Below, piece by piece: positions 10,951-22,398 of a stretch of 64,000 nt of DNA; the stretch's first letter is position 1; every line of letters begins with the position of its first letter. The stretch is from contig CP136067.1 of NCBI GenBank assembly GCA_032622095.1, positions 52,243,899-52,307,898 of the forward strand, written 5' to 3'. Origin of the DNA: Siphonodentalium dalli (Eukaryota > Mollusca > Scaphopoda > Gadilida > Siphonodentaliidae). The notes beneath the pieces are model-generated. The model was not told the origin of the DNA. It worked only from the letters and a program-made list of their open reading frames with translations, and did no database searches. The position numbers and the translations under genes were made by a program.

Positions 10951-11520
10951 CATTCTAATGTTACCATAATGTAATCATTTTGATTGCATTATGATATCGC
11001 CCGGTATAAAATAGTTTTACTCACAAATAAGAAAACTCGTCCACAATATCTAATGATTTGTCGCATAATTTGAATTCTACATCTGTCACCACCCTCTCCC
11101 TGCTGAAAATCATAACCTTGGTTTTACTGGTGTTCACGTTCAGTTTCCAAGATTCTGCAAAGTCGCTGAAAGCGTCAAGGGTACGTTGCATACTTACAAA
11201 ATCTTCAGCGAACAGAACAGTATCATCGGCGTAGAGTAAACATATAAGTTTCAAATAAGTGCCTAATTTGTCGTGGGAAACATTGTTCAACTCGGTCAGG
11301 CCATCAACTACACAATAGTGCAGAAAATTTTCAAGATCGTTGATATAAATCGAAAAGAGGAAAGGGGAGAGCATGTCCCCCTGTCGTACTCCCACACTAC
11401 AGGGGAAAAATTCGGACAGATGTCGATTGTCATTTTGTTTATCTCGATTAATCCGTTCCACCGATATATTATATATTTACAACTGCGAATACGTCAGACG
11501 TTATGATGTGAAACATGAAC
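10950..11520 (-). pseudogene. LINE reverse transcriptase core (family B), 5' part of the interrupted element
   Basis: The minus strand from 11461 reads LSEFFPCSVGVRQGDMLSPFLFSIY (motif B), LLYADDTVLFAED (motif C, YADD intact) and LNVNTSKTKVMIFSR, then VDEFSYL. The next codon is TGA where a glycine is expected (Y-L-G). The frame can be followed through VKLFYTGRYHNAIKM to about 10960, where similarity stops. The expected continuation of this family (a LLSKVRKLDL segment) is found at 4741, so the two pieces look like one LINE separated by about 6.2 kb of inserted DNA. The clade is not settled: CR1/Jockey/I-like. Confidence 0.8.
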
Positions 11521-11529
11521 ATCATAAAC

Positions 11530-12060
11530 ACATTAGTTCGCAAAAATAAAAGACGACTATTGAGTTTTACATATATATGTATCAATATATCAATCAATCT
11601 TGTGGGTTTGACTAAGATTTTGAGGACACCTGGCTATCATATCGCCATGAAGATACAGATGTTTTAAAGAAATGTGCAGGTGCTCTTCTGTCCATGGCGC
11701 TATTATATATTGGCGAAATATTCTCAGTTTAAAGGAAATGTTGATATGCACGTATATCAGCTACCTGTGCCCAACACAGAGCAAGATTTTGAGTGGTTTA
11801 TTGTAAATTTTGTGTAGAATTTATATTGAATGGAACAGACTCAATTGTGCTATATATACTTGATCCATTCTAATATGCAATCCTCTGACGGTTCGAGGTC
11901 TATCAATTTGTAAGAATATGTGTATCTCTTAAATAAAATGATAAATATACGTTTAATATTTTTTTATATGTATCTGTTTTGCTAGCTCGTATCATTTGAG
12001 AAGAACGTGTATGAATTTGACGGTAATTGGCACTAAACATTTTTTTTCATTTTTTTGTGA
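11530..12060. other. Unassigned AT-rich DNA
   Basis: No open frame, tandem repeat or inverted repeat stands out. Confidence 0.5.
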
Positions 12061-12099
12061 TCCTCCCATCCCTATTTGAGACTAAAGCGGCGCCACTTT

Positions 12100-13100
12100 T
12101 GTCATCATTAAACCGCACGCTTAGACCCATTGTGGAAATGTAGATATTTATAATTGGTGAAAAATGGCGAGTTTACAATTTCGTATCAAATTTACATGTA
12201 GGGCCCCGATATCTCACCCAAACGACACCAATTTGGCGTATCTAAACCACACGATTAGATTCGTCGTATCACGGAGAATAATATGTATCAATCTGGTGGA
12301 AATCGGCGCTAAATATATTTATCTGTTTTGTGTCCCTCTCACCCTCTATGCATCCCTGACTCGAATGCCGCACGTTTGGTGCTAATTGGCGACTAAACAA
12401 ATTTTGATCAAATATATTGCTCACCCCACACCCATCTCTCACCCAAACATCACCAATATGGCGTCTTTAAATCACACGATTAGACTCGTATCATGGATAA
12501 GAATGTGTATCACTTTGGTGCTAAAAATATTGCGTATCAACGTTGGTGCCCCTCTGGCTTTCAGTGCACCCTGGCTCGAATAACGCCACTTTTCACAGAT
12601 TTAAGCCACACCATTAGACTCCTCGTCCCATGTGGATGATATTGTATAAGTGTGGTGGCAATCGGCGAATAAACCCATTCTTATCAGATTTAGTGCCCAC
12701 CCCTCCCCAATCTTTCATCCAAACGACAGCAATTGTCGTCTTTAAATCACACAATTAGATTCATTGTATCATGGAGGAAAATATATATCAATTTGGTGGA
12801 AATTGTCGCTAAAATTAAATTTGTCAATTTTGGTGCCCCTTTCCCCTTCCGTGCATCCCTGAGGCGAACGGCACCAAATTTGACATATTTAAACCACACC
12901 ATTATATTCCTCATATCATGGGAATTATTATATATAAGTTTCGTGGCAATCGGCGACAAACATTTTTTCTGCCCCTCCCCTGTTCTGCCCTGACAACACA
13001 CGGCGTCACTTCAGAAAATTCTAACCCGAACCATTATCTTTCTCGTAAAAAGTTACCCCTAATAGACCCCTTTGTTGCCATCTAGATGGTCCCTTGTGAA
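12100..13100 (+). repeat. Diverged tandem array of ~140-bp units
   Basis: The core phrase AAACCACACSATTAGATTCRT recurs at about 12110, 12248, 12472, 12606, 12746, 12894 and 13027. Spacing is 133-148 bases, apart from one interval of 224. Each core is followed by a phrase like TATCAWTTTGGTGGAAATCGGCGCTAAA and by a C-rich stretch (CCCACCCCTCCCC, GTGCCCCTTTCCCC). Copies are perhaps 70 percent alike. The array leads directly into the CAGA-rich tail at 13105. It is not coding; it looks like the internally repeated 3' region of an RTE- or SINE-type element. Confidence 0.7.
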
Positions 13101-13104
13101 TTTC

Positions 13105-13160
13105 TATAGAACACAGACATACAGACAGACATACAGACAGACAGACAGACAGACATTCGC
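13105..13160 (+). repeat. (CAGA)n/(ACATACAGACAG)n microsatellite tail
   Basis: ACAGACATACAGACAGACATACAG-type repeat followed by ACATTCGCAAATATAGATATAG. This kind of tail ends many invertebrate RTE/SINE elements. A second one is at 55262-55305. Downstream (13176-13296) is a partial family X copy ending TTTCACATCACTTTAA. Confidence 0.75.
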
Positions 13161-13299
13161 AAATATAGATATAGATATAAGAATGACGTGTGGGTACTGT
13201 AAATTTGGATTAATATGCGTAAAAATAACTACTTTAAACAATATTTTTCTCCGGTTCTATTTTATCACCCTACGGGAGTGTTTCACATCACTTTAAGTG

Positions 13300-15690
13300 A
13301 AATATATGTAACACCGGATATTTCTCTTGTGTTTTTAGAATAGTAATGCAAACTTGTTTTCAGGACAAATTTTGCATTCATTTTGTTGCTGGAAGTGGTC
13401 CTGGCAAAATATAGAGCATCTCCAAACCTCATTATACATCTTAGTATTATATTATTATTATTTCGACACACTCCGCTTAACAGCCTGTAATCACAAGCAT
13501 TTGTTACAAAATGACCACACTCCCAAAAGTTTATGTTTATGTACTTTTGAGAGTGTGGTCATTTTTTTCAGGCACCTGTGACTGTAACTAGACACTATCG
13601 AAGAGTTTGAACTATATTATTTATTGGCTGAGAGCTGTACCCATATTTCTCGTAGCGTGCATCCATTCGAATGATTGGCACTTCATCGGGCACTGCATAC
13701 ATGTATTCCCGACTATCTTAACCCTTTCCATGACTGGAGCTTCCTGAAATTGTGTGCCAGTGCATTCTTTTATACATTGAATATCTTGTTGAGTAAAAGC
13801 TCTACTCAACATGTTGAGTGATAATTTGTTGAGCGATTTGTATCCAACGGTTGAGTAACGAGTACTGATTATATCTGATTCACGGATTCACGGATCAACA
13901 GGTTGATTAAAAGTTCTAGGAACAATAACTCTATTTAAACACTGCATATATAATTGTAGTCACTTCGAGGTGTTTAATCTACGTTTCAACATTATGTTTG
14001 GAGCTATAAATGCGACATTGAGGTGGGAGAAAATAGCCGATAGGTATTAAAGCGTAAACATTTTGAGGCCGGGGTTCTAATTTCATGGACACCACAAACA
14101 ATCCAGACATATGAACTATACGAATAAAATATATCACAGAATCATTTAATATCTTTTCGGATACCAAATCGGGAATTTCATAAATTTCCCAATATTTCCA
14201 AATCTGATTCGGACGCTGATCCTGGATATAGGACCAAGTCCAGTTTCGAGAATTCTAACATCATATATTCCTAGCCAACTCCCTTTCTTAACTGAAAAAA
14301 AACTACAGTTTCCAGTCAACTGTTGAGCAAAATCAATCGGTTGTTGAGCGATTTCACTTGCAGTGTTGAGTACACAAGTTACTCAACTCTTTGAGTTGAA
14401 ATAGTTTACTCTGGGAACTGTTTGATGTTCTGACAGGGATGTTTGTAGCATAACATCAGTGCAGGTAATATATTTCTTATTTAATGCCTGTTATTTAATA
14501 ATGTAGTTCACTGTAGGTGAATATTCCAGTAGAGATTACATGATTTAAGTGACTCTGGTGAACGAATATGTTTTGCGTCTGTTACATCATGGGATGTCTC
14601 ACATATATTAAAATCAATGTTTATTGCGATATCGGCTGACGAAATACACACAAAATCGTACAATGTCGAGCTGGGACCACCCCTATATATACTGTGTAAT
14701 GTATTATCAAGGAACAACTATTAAAAATGAAATATAGTCCCTGAAATATAATTCCCTGTCAGAATAGATCGGAATATCAAAAATTTCCCGGGCTTCGAAC
14801 GGGTGGAATATGATCTCTACGTGCGTAGCCAGAGTAGAGATTCGTGACATGATCAACTATTCTCAATACTTAGTCTATTCTTAGTGGGGTGCGGTCGAGA
14901 CTGGCCCTGTCTTATGTGGACTCTGGCCGATACGGACTCTCGTTTTTACGGGGCGACGGGCTGTTACAGACCCTGGCTTATACTGATTCCGGGTGATAAG
15001 GGCGGCTTTTATCACATACCACTAAATTTATATACCTTCTTTTTTATTAGAGCAGCGAAGTCACATTTTGATACATCGGTTCTGTGTGTGATTTCGTGTG
15101 TGATAAATACAATGTTAACTTGAATACCTCCCCCCCCCCCATTTAAAAAAAACCCCCCGAATCCTTGCACATTGAACAATAGAGATAAATGTAGTTCATC
15201 GTTATTGATTCGCTCATATTGCAATCACTAAGAGCGTTTGTTGCTCTCCGGTGCGGAAAGTTGAAGACAGCTTAATAATGGATTTCAGCTGACACGCTAA
15301 TATTTGCCGGTCTGTATATAAGAGTCGTTATTTCTTACCATCTCCGTGACAACTGGGACCAGGGTGGTTACTGGGAAATGACGGTTAAATTGTGGTTAAT
15401 TGGTTTTGTGAACAAATTGACTCAGCGAGCGTGCCTATCGGAACGTTATGCAATTGTGCAAAAAAGTTCAAACAATTATACGTGTATGTAAACAGTTCTC
15501 TGAATACTAAATTACTATATATAAATAATACCTAATATGACGCCGTGGTCAATAACTTTGGATGTTTCACTCTTTGACGTGTAGCTGAACTTTGTGTTTA
15601 GGGTTTAAGCATGTTCTCGCACGTTCTCCTGGAAATAATCTCATATTGAACTTATTTAAAAAACAAAACAATTAAGTCCATATCGGCATT
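13300..15690. other. Unassigned DNA with scattered TTGAGT-rich repeats
   Basis: 13510-13562 has a short inverted pair (AAAATGACCACACTC..AAAAG and CTTTTGAGAGTGTGGTCATTTT). 13715-13790 begins TTAACCCTTTCCATGACTGGAGCT, matching 52259-52282, a relative of the TTAA elements at 24.6-25.6 kb. 13790-13860 and 14320-14400 share TGTTGAGYGATTT and ACTCAACTCTTTGAGTTG-like words. A C run lies at 15129-15138. No gene is recognised; the frames present are short and lack domains. Confidence 0.5.
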
Positions 15691-15699
15691 ATTTGTTTA

Positions 15700-16080
15700 C
15701 GCCGAAAATGGACCTGGCAAGTTTGCACGGTATGGTTTTTCAGGCATTTCATCATAGAAAACACGTGCATATAATATGCATCTTTACCATATCGAACGAC
15801 TTGAGAAGTAAAATTTCTGTAGTTCCACTTATAACGGCGCTACTGACATTTGCCTGCAAATACCTGTATGATTGATTCTTGCGAGACAATTGCACGCTAT
15901 TTACAGGCAAATTTCGGTAGCATGGCTACAGGTGGAACTACGGAGATTTTACTTCGTATGTAGTTAGGTGTGGTACAGATGCATTTTATATGCTAGTTTC
16001 CATTCATATTCTGGCACCATATCGTTTTCTACGACGAAATGCCTGCAAACCATAATGTGCAAACTTGCCAGTGTATGAAT
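15700..16080. mobile_element. Foldback DNA element F1
   Basis: Long imperfect palindrome. The left arm CTGGCAAGTTTGCAC..TATGGTTTTTCAGGCATTTC is mirrored on the right by GAAATGCCTGCAAACCATAA..GTGCAAACTTGCCAG. Towards the centre, TAGTTCCACTTATAACGGCG pairs with the complement of ..GGCTACAGGTGGAACTA. The centre is at about 15890. A second, diverged copy is at 61800-62190. The ends and length suit a non-autonomous DNA transposon; the superfamily is uncertain (the CAGTGT-like outer end could be hAT). Confidence 0.8.
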
Positions 16081-16089
16081 GTACCCTAA

Positions 16090-16150
16090 ATCGACTTACC
16101 AGATGTATGCTCTTTATAATGTGTTTTCACTGAGGCCTGCACCATAAAAC
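16090..16150. repeat. Copy of the outer-arm repeat CTAAATCGACTTACCAGATG
   Basis: About 50 bases (CTAAATCGACTTACCAGATG..GCTCTTTATAATGTGTTTTCACTG) nearly identical to the arms that surround the foldback element at 16425-16777. It lies directly beside foldback F1. Confidence 0.75.
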
Positions 16151-16337
16151 AGAATTACGGACATAGAAGTCCAATATGGTCAAATATGAACCAACGTGAA
16201 TATTTAGGTTCAATGTGAACCTATTTGCACGAGGATTTGTTATGAAATATTCTCTGCTCTATATACTGAAATTGTCCGTGTCAATTATAATGCTTCCACG
16301 ATTCCCAATATCGTAAGGTATATACTGTATATTGTAA

Positions 16338-16825
16338 AACCTAAATCGACTTACCAGATGTACGCTCTTTATAACGTGTTTTCACTGTGGCTCATATAAA
16401 TATAACATATATTATTGAAAAATATTAAAGGGATACTGTACACTAAATATTGCCATTTATGGGACCATCTACTTTTATACTCAACATAATACATGTAACA
16501 AATGAATGAATCTGAGCCATGGATTAGTGCAAAATACACTCATGTGCTCTATGAACGACGCAAACAACATGGTAGTTATACTGAAAATGAATTTATGACT
16601 CCAGCCATTTATTCATTTTCAATATAATTACCATGTTGTTTGTATCGTTAACAGAGCACATGAGTGTATTCTGCACTAATGCATGGCTCAAATTCATTAA
16701 TTTGTTGCATATATTCTGTTTAGTATAAAAGAGATGGTCCCATAAATGGCCGGATATAGTGTACAGTACCCCTTTAAAGTGAAAACACATTATAAAGAGC
16801 GTACATCTGGTAATTCGATTTGGGT
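16338..16825. repeat. Outer inverted repeat enclosing the T2-like element
   Basis: The left arm (about 16340-16390) reads CCTAAATCGACTTACCAGATG and TACGCTCTTTATAACG. The right arm (about 16774-16825) is its reverse complement, reading AAAGTGAAAACACATTATAAAG then AGCGTACATCTGGTAATTCG. The arms contain the ACGCTCTTT word discussed in the findings. The inner TTAA element therefore sits inside another foldback. Confidence 0.8.
16425..16777. mobile_element. TTAA-flanked foldback element (Kolobok/T2-like MITE)
   Basis: 353 bases including TTAA at 16425-16428 and 16774-16777. The ends read TTAAAGGGATACTGTACACT and, reversed, TTAAAGGGGTACTGTACACT. The arms stay complementary nearly to the centre (CCATTTATGGGACCATCT; AGTGCARAATACACTCATGTG; AACATGGTAGTTATACTGAAAATGAA with its mirror). 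TTAAAGG termini with a TTAA target are the hallmark of T2/Kolobok MITEs described in Xenopus; assignment here rests on that resemblance only. No transposase. Confidence 0.8.
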
Positions 16826-17399
16826 TCAAATATATAATTATTCGTACTATAATGAAATTCATTGTGTATAAAAAGAATACATCCACGTATGGGTGAACAT
16901 GATAGTATGTAATATTCGAATGTCATAGTTTAGGGATGCGATAATGGAACAGCAATATCACAACACTAGGAAGCATATTGACATGTTCAAGCATGAATAC
17001 ATGATACTGCATTTTTCGTCAATAACGATTACAAGTCTCACAATTGTGTGGGTGGGATTGTGTGCAGTTTATAGAATGTTCTTGAATGAACATTTCAAGC
17101 ACGTGTATTACATTATTTTTTCACTAAATGGATTCTCCCATTCAGTTATAACAGTGTACTCTGGAATCATCGATTATTCACCCGAACACGACAGACTGAC
17201 GAAAAGCTAATACAAGTGCAGAATTATTCATATTCTTTAGTGAAAGATTGTTTCATATTTTATTGAGCATCCCATATATACATTTCAAACAAATTTGTTT
17301 ATAACAGACTAATATAGGATGAACGGATGGGGATTGGAGCACAAGTTATAGCAAGATGTTCATTGGTCGTTTGTTGAACTTATAGCTGTATATTTCCTA

Positions 17400-17884
17400 A
17401 TGGAAATACTATTTTTTCAAATCGCCATCAACAGAAGGAATATTAAAATATAAATAGTTTTGTTCATTTGCCAAACATAATCAGCGCGTAAATAGTATAC
17501 TGTCGTCAAGACGTACGATGGTGTAACCTGCTCGTGTTACAGAAGTTTTGCTTCTGTTTACATAACACAGCGCAATTATATTGGTTAATCACACACAACT
17601 GATATAAACGCTCTTTATTATTTCCATATCAAGAAAACAGTAACAAATAACGCTCTTTATGATTACCATATCCGGATCTAAACAAAAGCCGGGTTCTGTA
17701 ACGTTTTTTGCTTTTGTTTATATAACAAAGGAAAAACATTTGACAATACCATACTGTTTATGCTATATTTCTTATAGGTATAAGAACAAGGTATGTCTAT
17801 ATTTTACTATTCTTTCTGTTTATGGCGGTTTTTGACGGAGCTGAACATTTTAACAGCATACCCACCGCCAACGCCGCCCATTAA
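17400..17884 (+). mobile_element. TTAA element family K, copy K1 (left end missing)
   Basis: Shares with the other K copies CAAATCGCCATCAACAGAAG, CCAAACATAATCAGCGCGTA, AAGACGTACGATGGTGTA, TTTTGCTTCTGTTTACATAA, two AACGCTCTTT words (about 17608 and 17651) and the right end ACCCACCGCCAACGCCGCCC followed by TTAA (17881-17884). The first ~45 bases of the family, including its left TIR, are absent. Non-coding. Confidence 0.88.
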
Positions 17885-19190
17885 ATCGAATGCTATTAAC
17901 TCCCATTGTGTGGCGCTATGGGTCCAATGGTTAAGATTGGTAATACATGGCGTTCTGTATGAGAAATATATAAACAGGATGGCCAATGCCCAAAAATTCC
18001 GCCATTAAAAATAGCCCCCCCCCCGCCAATCTGACTGGATTGATACTTCATTCAACCATGCAAACATCAGTGGTGGCGTATACATTCTTAATATACGAGG
18101 TATTTTTCTTGTATGGAACATTGATCATCAGATTACATTGAACTCAAACAATACTTCCCAAACACACAGTCACCCAGGAGCTATGTCTCTAATCAGAGGT
18201 GATTAACGTCCATTTATCCCAGTCTCTCTGGCTCGGCTCAATTTAGGTAAATATGAGACACACAATATAAATTTGCTTTTGGAGTAGATTACAAATCGTT
18301 GCAAATATTGAACGCGTAAACATCGCAGCAGTTGCCGCTAGGTCTGTCTTCTACCCACGGTTAATAACTGGGAGTTGGTTCGCAACCTCTTATATACCGT
18401 TGTGCGATTGACGGAAATTGCCCAACTAAACTGGCGACATAATATCTGTTTTGATCTTCTCGTCGATTGGCGGTTTAAAGTCAATTCAGCCGCTAGGTCA
18501 TACCGCAATGTTGTCAGTGTTGTTAGTGGAGCAAGGACCGCGACGAGAATTCTAGGATTTCTAACAAAAACACATGCACCGGTTTTTTAAAAACGCAAAT
18601 CGTATAACATCCAGTATAAATGACGACCATGTTGTAAAATTGAAGCGACATTTTCTGTCACATGGTTACACCTGGCGCGGACTCCGAGAAACGCGCGTAT
18701 TGATATGAAGTCTTTTCAACTAGACTAACTGTGTTTTCCATAGGGAATGTCACTATCGGTATCATTAGAAAAGGGAACATGTTTATGACAGAAAAATGTT
18801 ATTTTGTGTTCGACAATTTATCGCCACGACAGGCCACGATGGCATTTTTTCGAATGTGGAACTATTTCGTTCGTCATTTGTGAAGCGGCTAATGTTTACG
18901 TGTTGCGAAATGTACAAGTAATGTCAGTTTGGGGCCTACCTTTTGATCACGCAATTACTCGTTTATAGTGCATGTTATGCAAATCTGCGTTGGCAAGTGA
19001 GCTTATGTTGAAGGTTCTCCGCGTTTATCATGTTGGAGGCTTATCTCCATTTTGACTAGCGTCCATGAATTCGTCCGTATGTATTGACTTAAATCTCGAA
19101 GCGGTACTGGTTGGTCGCCATTGTTTTAGTTTGCACAAGACATGCTGATGGTTGGTTAAAATAGTTCCGGTGGGATGAGACAGGAGTCAC
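17885..19190. other. Unassigned intergenic DNA
   Basis: A C run lies at 18016-18024. Open frames (for example 18375-18590) show no recognisable domain. Nothing else is supported. Confidence 0.5.
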
Positions 19191-19199
19191 GCATTGTGT

Positions 19200-19352
19200 G
19201 GGATATAGAGGATCACCAAAGAGTTATGTAGGGATATAAAATTTTATTAAACGAGTTTGATAAATTTGATCCACGACGAGTCGTAGACGAGTTGCGAATC
19301 AAATTTATCAAACGAGTATATATCCGACATAACGAGTTGATGATCTTGTATA
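19200..19352. mobile_element. 150-bp palindromic element G1
   Basis: The left arm GATATAGAGGATCACCAAAG, AGTTATGTAGGGATATA and AAACGAGTTTGATAAATTTGAT is mirrored by ATCAAATTTATCAAACGAGT, TATATCCGACATAACGAGTT and GATGATCTTGTATATC. The centre (CACGACGAGTCGTAGACGAG) holds a short hairpin. The same ends bound a longer element at 20385-21155. Confidence 0.8.
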
Positions 19353-20213
19353 TCACATAAACAAAACTAGAGCTTTATTTGCACTGTCTGGTGTTGGTGT
19401 CGGAGCGGCTGTTTGAAATAGTATTAATATGCCTGGATCGTTTTGTTGGCGCGATGCCAAGTGACATGCAACTATGTAATGCCTATTTTAATGATATAAT
19501 AGGGGTTTCATGTGATATAGGAAAATCCCACCAGCTATTTTCACATGGGCTGCCTGTGCTAAATGTGTAGGGTTGGGAGAAATATGCGGTTCACGTATAC
19601 TATTCGGAAGTTGTGCGCCTTGCTAGCAGTGCGATGTTTGTTCGATCCAAGGTTAGTGGGGGGTTGTGCTGCCATCTGGACATCGATCCATTTGTGAGGA
19701 TTGAAAAAGATTTATCATATTTTGCTGGTGATGATTTTGCATAATAATCTACATGAAAGGTTGGTGTATAATCTAGATGAGTAACCGGTAAACATTTGAA
19801 TTAGAAACCCATATTTCTCAATGAGAGACTCGAGTGATGTCCCGTCTTGCAATATCTATAAAGAATAGAACAAATATGTCCTAACTACATGTATCTGGGA
19901 ATCCAGATGGTCCATTAACAAATATAACTATATCAAATGAAACCCCTAAAATATCCTTAAACACAATCCATTACATATTTCCTTATATCACATAATGTAT
20001 ATGCCACTAGTGACTAATTAGCGAGTGCTTCTCGCCAATTTGGCAGCGCGCCAATAACATTACTTTACATTGCTAGGCGGATTAATACTATTTTGAAAAA
20101 CCGCGCATGACAACAAGAACCAGACAATTCAAAATGATTGATGTGTTCACCAAAGTAAAATTATTGTCCAACTTCGTCGTACTAATGAAAATAGACACAA
20201 AAACGAAGAGGCA

Positions 20214-20234
20214 AATTGGGGGGGGGGGGGGGGG
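20214..20234 (+). repeat. G homopolymer (about 16 G)
   Basis: Uninterrupted run of G starting at about 20218. Similar G/C runs are at 2667, 15129, 18016 and 50480. A mononucleotide tract; the length may be unreliable in sequencing. Confidence 0.85.
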
Positions 20235-20384
20235 ACTATATTTTTCGTTGCAATCCTGAGCGCGCAATACCGTCGTATACGGGTTTGAAGCGTCTCAGCC
20301 AACGATGTAAATGTAGGCATTTTAAAGCTTCATTTAAGGAGTTTGTTTTGTTAAAAAGGCATAAAGCTCTATTTTTTCATGTGA

Positions 20385-21155
20385 TATATAAGATCTTCAA
20401 CTTGTTATGTTGGGATATAAGATTTTATCATATGACTCAATCATTATTTACGTTGGAAAGTATGTCATAAATCAATTTCATATCAATTACTAGTTCATAT
20501 CACCTTCCGATAATTTGATTGGTTTGTTGACAAAAAGTGTGTTCTGATTGGCTGAATGGCAGCCGGGGCCGAGCCGCATCTCTAACTAAATGCAGGTCAA
20601 ATTCGTGCGCGTCAATCAACGCGATGCCGAAATTCTCGCAATTATAATATTGGAATATATAGTTTTGGACATTGTTATACGATAAATAGAATATGTAATT
20701 CGTATTTATCTAATAAACATACGATATAATGTCACAAACTGAGAACAGAATAGCGCACTATATCTTCGCGTGCATATTATTTCTGCTAGTTCACCAGGTG
20801 TAATTGGGCTTCCGGTGCAATGAAGTGACGTCACATTAACCTTATGCTGCCGATGTCATATAGCTAGTTAGTGATTTGTGTGCGTTTTGGACATCATAAT
20901 CAATTTATTGGTGTCATATGATAAATAGAATATGTAATTCGTGTTTCTCTCATATGATATTAATGAAACTCGTCACGAATTTTCTTAGACTCGTTTCATA
21001 AATATCATATGAGAGAAACACTCATTTCATATCCTCTATTTATGAAACTCGTTTGATAAATTTGATTCACGACTCGTTGTGAATCAAATTTATCAAACTC
21101 GTTTCATAAAATCTTATATCCCAACATAACTCATTGGAGATCCTCTATATCTTTT
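20385..21155. mobile_element. Long TIR element G2 related to G1
   Basis: The left end GATATATAAGATCTTCAACTTG, with TTATGTTGGGATATAAGATTTTAT, pairs with the right end ATAAAATCTTATATCCCAAC..ATAACTCATTGGAGATCC..TATATC. The interior (about 20510-20930) is not palindromic and holds two copies of GATAAATAGAATATGTAATTC. About 20940-21110 holds nested hairpins (CATATGATATTAATGAAACTCG with its mirror; ATAAATTTGATTCACGACTC with its mirror). No protein. G1 is probably an internally deleted relative. Confidence 0.72.
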
Positions 21156-21235
21156 TTGTTAAACTTGCGGGGTTAACAATTATAAAGCCATGGTAAAGCA
21201 TTATTTTACCAAATACCCATTAACGAGTAGTTCCC

Positions 21236-21312
21236 TTATGAAATGTTCAAATAATAAGTTCAACAAATGACTGAACTGATGTCGTTTGTTGAACTTATTA
21301 TCTGAACATTCG
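21236..21312. repeat. Foldback pair GAAATGTTCAAATAATAAGT
   Basis: GTTCAAATAATAAGTTCAACAAA is followed 20 bases later by its near reverse complement TTTGTTGAACTTATTATCTG. A further half copy is at about 21378-21405, and a related hairpin is at 30345-30415. Confidence 0.75.
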
Positions 21313-21419
21313 CAACCAATGAATATGAATAATTCTGCAATTTCTTGAATGATCAGTTTCCTGTCTGTCGTCTGGTCGTTTATTGAACTTATTATATGAA
21401 CATGTCCCACAAACTAATA

Positions 21420-22398
21420 TAAATCTGCATCTTTTCGTATGTGTCATCTGCGTATTTCCTGAAAACCCATCCGGGTGAATAATAGACTATTACAGTATGT
21501 ACATTTATAACTGACCCATTTAGTATGGTAGTGTCCTGTATAAAACACTAATTGTTTCAAACGCCCACACGTGCAACTTAAACTTCAGATAGTTGTTATC
21601 GCAGGGACACCTGACTGAAATCAAGCGGACGAACGAACAACAAATATATCCACATTTTCTCTCAGTATCCGATCGAAAGCCCTTTACCAAGAGAACAACA
21701 GAATCAGGTGTGTTTTACAAAACCAGGTTGTCTATCAACGGAAAGCATGGATTCAGTATGTGTTAAGGACATCGATCTTAAGAAGCTAGTACAAACAAAC
21801 CACTTCCCGGTGTCTGTTTCAAAATTAATTATTCATTAAGAATATGTGTTGTTCGCGCCGGAGAATGACACAGGTTCAACGTCTCGAATGAAAATAAACC
21901 CCCAACAATGCAGTCGCAGAGAGCCGCCTCTGTAGGGAATCGATCATTCGGAAAACGAAGAACGGGCCTTTATAATCTTGTTTTATAATATATGTATGCT
22001 TCTACCTTGACTTTAACAGCGAGAGAGAATATCTGAATACAGTTACCATGTGATACAAAGTAACAAGAGTGCATGTGGAAAACTTTATGTTACTTAGTTG
22101 CGTCGTTGCATCACATGTATATGGTCGGATTTGGGTGTAATGGGTCTTGACTACGGTTGGGTGACCATATTTTAACTGAATCTCATCAGCGTGACTGGAA
22201 CAAAAAGTTCTCAAATCTGGACAATCAGTCTGAAATTTCCACAAGGCAACGATCTCCCTGTCGCAGAAGTTTTCTAATTGTAAAAAGAAAAATGAATCCA
22301 TATACAAACCTCGTCAGTTGTCTTAGCATTTCCAAGCGAGGATGATTCTCGTATAAAATCTATTATTCAGCACTTACTCACCTCTTCATTTGTCTGTT
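21420..22398. other. Unassigned intergenic DNA
   Basis: Several short frames on both strands (longest about 100 codons, 22002-22307 minus), none with recognisable domains. Sequence just before 22399 is pyrimidine-rich and ends TTCCAG. Confidence 0.45.
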
